Below are positions 62,201 through 64,000 of a stretch of 64,000 nucleotides of DNA, piece by piece. Source of the DNA: Plastoroseomonas arctica (GTDB taxonomy: Bacteria > Pseudomonadota > Alphaproteobacteria > Acetobacterales > Acetobacteraceae); contig NZ_JAAEDH010000002.1 of NCBI RefSeq assembly GCF_018128965.1, positions 62,001 through 126,000 of the forward strand, written 5' to 3'. The notes below the pieces were generated by a model. That model was not told the DNA's origin. It did no database searches and saw nothing but the letters and a program-made list of their open reading frames with translations. Both the position numbers and the translations under genes were made by a program. Within the stretch, counting starts at the first letter, position 1. Each line of letters opens with the position of its first letter.

Positions 62201-63925
62201 GTCGGCGACGGCGCAATCCCGACCTATGAGGCGCCGCTCGACGGCAAGGTGACGCAGCTCGACATCGAAAACGCGCTGCGCTTCAACAACGCGCTCTCGA
62301 TCGTGAGCTTCACGGCGCAGGGCCTCACCGACCTGCTCGAGAACACGCTGCGTGGCGCGACCCCGGGTGCGACGCCCGGTGGCTTCCCCCATATCGGCGG
62401 GCTTCGCTTCTCGTTCGACGCGACGCGCGCCGCGGGGGACCGCATTGTCAGCCTCGCCGTCGTCGATGAGGCCGGCAACATCCTCGACACTCTGATCCAG
62501 AACGCCCAGCTCGTCGGTGACGCGAACCGCACCTTCCGCACCGTGCTGCTCGACTTCAACATCAACGGCCCGACCGGCGGCGACAACTTCCTCGGCGGCA
62601 ACGGCGGCGTAACGGTGACCTTCACCAACCGCGTCGACCTGACCAACGTCGCCTCCGGTGCGCGCACCTACACGACCGAGGGCAGCGAGCAGGATGCGCT
62701 GGCCGACTACTTCGCGGCCAAGTTCGCAACGCCCGGGACCGCCTTCGACAATCCCGAGACGGTGCAGCAGCTCGATACGCGGATCCAGAACCTCGCCTTC
62801 CGCACCGATGGCGTGTTCCAGGCCGCCGCGGTCAACGGCACCGACGCGGGTGACACCTTGTCCGGCTACGGCCTCGACGAGTCGTTCAACACGGCCGGCG
62901 GCAATGACCTGGTCGCGGCAGGTGCCGGCAACGACACCATCCTCGGCGGCGATGGCGGCGACACGCTGGGTGGCGATGACGGAAATGACCGCTTCACCGG
63001 CGGCGCCGGCAACGACATGATCGATGGCGGCGACGGCACCGACACCGTCGTCTTCACCGGCACCTTCGCCTCGGCGCAGTTCGACAATTCTGGCACCAAG
63101 CTGGTTGTGACCGGGCCCGAGGGCACCGATACGCTGCGCAACGTCGAGCAGCTGGTCTTCGCCGACCGCACGATCAACCTCAACGATGGCGACGGCCTGT
63201 TCGACAGCCTCTACTACCTGCGCGCCAACCTCGACGTGGCGAATTCGGGCCTCGATCCGATCGTCCATTACCGCCAGTTCGGCGCCAAGGAAGGCCGCGA
63301 CCCGAACGCCTTCTTCGACACCTCGGGCTACCTGGCGGCGAACAAGGACGTGGCGGCCTCGGGCCTCAACCCGCTCGAACACTTCCGCCTGTTCGGCGCG
63401 AAGGAGCAGCGCGACACCTCGGTCGACTTCGACACGGGGCTGTACCTGAAGAACAACCAGGACGTGGCCTCGTCCGGGATCAACGCGCTGGATCACTTCC
63501 TGAACTTCGGCCGCGCTGAGGGCCGCGCATCCTACACGGCGATCGGCAAGGCGACGGCGGATGGGTTCGATGCCGAGTTCTATCTGCTGTCCAATGCGGA
63601 CGTGGCGGCCGCGGGGATCGACCCGCGCGAGCACTTCATCCGCTTCGGTGGCAAGGAAGGCCGTGATCCGAACGTGCTGTTCGACTCCAGCGCCTACCTC
63701 GCGAACAATGCGGATGTGAAGGCGTCCGGCCTCGACCCGATGACCCACTACAACCTGTTCGGATTCAAGGAAGGCCGCGACCCCTCGGCCGCCTTCGACA
63801 CCAGCGCCTATCTGGCGGCGAACCCCGACGTGGCCGCCGCCGGAATCAACCCTCTGACCCACTACCTGAACTTCGGCGTCTATGAAGGCCGGGCCATCGC
63901 GGACCAGAGTGCGCTGATCGCCTGA
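59222..63925 (+). CDS. Giant secreted choice-of-anchor/5'-nucleotidase protein with RTX and tandem repeats
   Basis: The 1567-residue protein has no signal peptide. An N-terminal beta-propeller-like region of the choice-of-anchor I type spans about 1-520 (KTYLVTANEGDARDWG, DNKGAEPEGVTLGTIDG). A metallophosphatase domain starts near 534 (LQILHASDFEAG, LASGDNYIP, FGNHEYD around 637). The 5'-nucleotidase C-terminal domain starts near 957 (NFGDLSVDANIFKARQTDPN, GIKNGGGIREG). RTX-type calcium repeats follow at about 1222-1280 (GAGNDTILGGDGGD), then six tandem repeats from about 1328. Secretion by type I export is inferred from the RTX tract. It would release phosphate from nucleotides outside the cell. 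Confidence 0.93.
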   Translation: MPGTDITATSIFTTNQSTITGGAAKGSEVNAFSSTLNRLFVLGGSGIDVVDPTTGAVVYAIGKADLGVGAATVGTGNSVAVNTTGGVTRIAVAFDGAPVTVASGTIPSNGVVAIFQVTASGFTLEHTIRPNESAASGPLSFAVPDMVTFTPDGSKVLVAIEGEPTVNYTHDPLGGVGIINVSTGAMQIAGFGGFDAATLNAAGVRVFGSAPTDLNGDGVADTGRTVTPFTATAAADLEPEYIAINAAGTKAYVTLQEANALAVLNIATGTFDRIQTFGLKDFSQADSYIDAADQNGAYFPTTSPVKGLYQPDGIATFTANGKTYLVTANEGDARDWGSFAEEVRVANAGLDTAVFPNAATLVSNANLGRLTVSAYTNNLDADVPLEKLEVFGSRSFSIWEYNDATGLTQVFDSGSALDSIIARDFPTLYDDGRADNKGAEPEGVTLGTIDGQLFAFVGLERYNAVLSFAIDTTGAKPTATYSSTIRATGDVAPEVFSFSADPGGSTGKLFVSNETSTTTSAFALDTVAEPTFTLQILHASDFEAGLQAVTRAPKFAAIIDKLEDSYANSITLASGDNYIPSPFFASEGDPALTPVLRAFYEQYFGLPSGSLSSLVTDLGRVDIAILNAIGIQASAFGNHEYDLGTRTILNAIDNTANAVGATTGAGRVTSIGAQFPYLSANLDFSSDPDLNSIFTAALRDASTYATTLADFASDAAVTAEAADQQISPWTVITENGEKIGVISLTTQLLATISSLGLVKVKDPFADGGTDNTAELAAIVQPLIDQMTTQGINKIILATHLQQYQLELDLATKLHGVDVILAGGSHAAFADATDGFPGAQNYPLFRTDLDGNSTAIVVTGNEYFDVGRLVITFDSNGHIIPGSVDANVSGAYVANDATVAALYGAGENPYADGTKGGEVKQLTDAVGAIIDAKLSVVAGYSDVYLQGQRAFVRTQETNFGDLSVDANIFKARQTDPNVLIGIKNGGGIREGIGVVGDGAIPTYEAPLDGKVTQLDIENALRFNNALSIVSFTAQGLTDLLENTLRGATPGATPGGFPHIGGLRFSFDATRAAGDRIVSLAVVDEAGNILDTLIQNAQLVGDANRTFRTVLLDFNINGPTGGDNFLGGNGGVTVTFTNRVDLTNVASGARTYTTEGSEQDALADYFAAKFATPGTAFDNPETVQQLDTRIQNLAFRTDGVFQAAAVNGTDAGDTLSGYGLDESFNTAGGNDLVAAGAGNDTILGGDGGDTLGGDDGNDRFTGGAGNDMIDGGDGTDTVVFTGTFASAQFDNSGTKLVVTGPEGTDTLRNVEQLVFADRTINLNDGDGLFDSLYYLRANLDVANSGLDPIVHYRQFGAKEGRDPNAFFDTSGYLAANKDVAASGLNPLEHFRLFGAKEQRDTSVDFDTGLYLKNNQDVASSGINALDHFLNFGRAEGRASYTAIGKATADGFDAEFYLLSNADVAAAGIDPREHFIRFGGKEGRDPNVLFDSSAYLANNADVKASGLDPMTHYNLFGFKEGRDPSAAFDTSAYLAANPDVAAAGINPLTHYLNFGVYEGRAIADQSALIA

Positions 63926-63942
63926 TCCGGCGCGATTACGAA

Positions 63943-63973
63943 CCTGGGCGCGGCGGCCTTCGCCGCGCCCAGG
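63943..63973 (+). terminator. Strong stem-loop after secreted phosphoesterase gene
   Basis: CCTGGGCGCGGCG (63943-63955) pairs perfectly with CGCCGCGCCCAGG (63961-63973) across a five-base loop, 18 bases after the stop codon. No clear T-run follows, but the 13-bp GC-rich stem suits a transcription end. Confidence 0.6.
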
Positions 63974-64000
63974 CACTTGCGACAGAGCGGCACCGACGGC

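Noticed and set aside
59930-63976. A 1348-codon open frame on the minus strand
   Set aside because: It lies entirely antisense to the secreted phosphoesterase. Long antisense frames are expected in GC-rich genes with few stop codons, and the translation has no recognisable domain.
1-64000. tRNA, rRNA, CRISPR arrays, transposases, integrases
   Set aside because: I looked for cloverleaf-like genes, regularly spaced direct repeats and transposase motifs and saw none that could be supported by eye.

Overview
This window looks like chromosomal DNA from a very GC-rich alphaproteobacterium. The best guess is an Acetobacteraceae member of the Roseomonas type. The guess rests on strongly G/C-biased wobble positions, three tripartite-tricarboxylate (Bug/TctC-type) binding proteins, a complete alphaproteobacterial cpa/tad pilus locus, a pdxA-pdxJ pair, and an rpe-heparinase-family pair. 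The taxon is an inference; no rRNA, tRNA, CRISPR array, transposase or phage gene was seen.

Layout. 1-7.2 kb: housekeeping and catabolic genes (M20 peptidase running off the left edge, isobutyryl-CoA dehydrogenase, exported amidohydrolase, pdxA-pdxJ for vitamin B6 synthesis, a lytic transglycosylase). 7.9-22.0 kb: a tight-adherence (Tad/Cpa) pilus island: cpaA, two tiny flp pilins, then cpaB-cpaC-cpaD-like-cpaE-cpaF-tadB-tadC-tadE-tadE/F-tadG as one run of overlapping genes, closed by a TPR/SPOR lipoprotein. Two AT-rich gaps and a strong terminator after the first pilin separate the pilin genes from the machinery genes. 22.1-25.8 kb: livF-livG-livM-livH (minus strand), a branched-chain amino-acid-type ABC importer without an adjacent binding protein. 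26-33 kb: Bug protein, thioesterase, small membrane and hypothetical proteins, a denD-like dehydrogenase divergent from diaminopropionate ammonia-lyase, aldo/keto reductase, acyl-CoA ligase. 33.3-39.1 kb: a five-gene peptide/nickel-type ABC importer. 39-45 kb: transglutaminase-like protein, DUF2269 protein, repetitive secreted protein, Bug protein divergent from an Lrp/AsnC regulator, rpe and a heparinase-family protein. 45.5-49.5 kb (minus strand): a coupled operon of binding protein, SRPBCC-Rieske protein and acyl-CoA ligase. 49.7-59 kb: glycosyltransferase, deacetylase, cytochrome c, TspO, DUF1028, hydroxyacid dehydrogenase, CaiB-type CoA-transferase, Bug protein, gamma carbonic anhydrase, DUF35 plus thiolase pair. 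59.2-63.9 kb: one 1567-residue secreted phosphoesterase with RTX repeats and six C-terminal tandem repeats.

The most unusual content is non-coding. Two copies of a roughly 290-bp, multi-hairpin palindromic element (37801-38096 and 45180-45469) sit in opposite orientations. Each has two distinguishable arms that match the other copy closely, and each encloses a different perfect palindrome (21 bp and 24 bp). Both abut stop codons, and one is wedged inside the peptide-transporter operon. A second, shorter repeat family (about 50 bp, three copies at 4.6, 22.8 and 25.9 kb, all in the same orientation) also occupies intergenic gaps, including one inside the liv operon.

Other points of interest are an apparently inverted SRPBCC-then-Rieske domain order, a zinc-ribbon protein that has lost most of its cysteines, a TadD-like TPR protein fused to a SPOR domain, and an exact match to the alphaproteobacterial EcfG promoter consensus in front of a cytochrome c gene.
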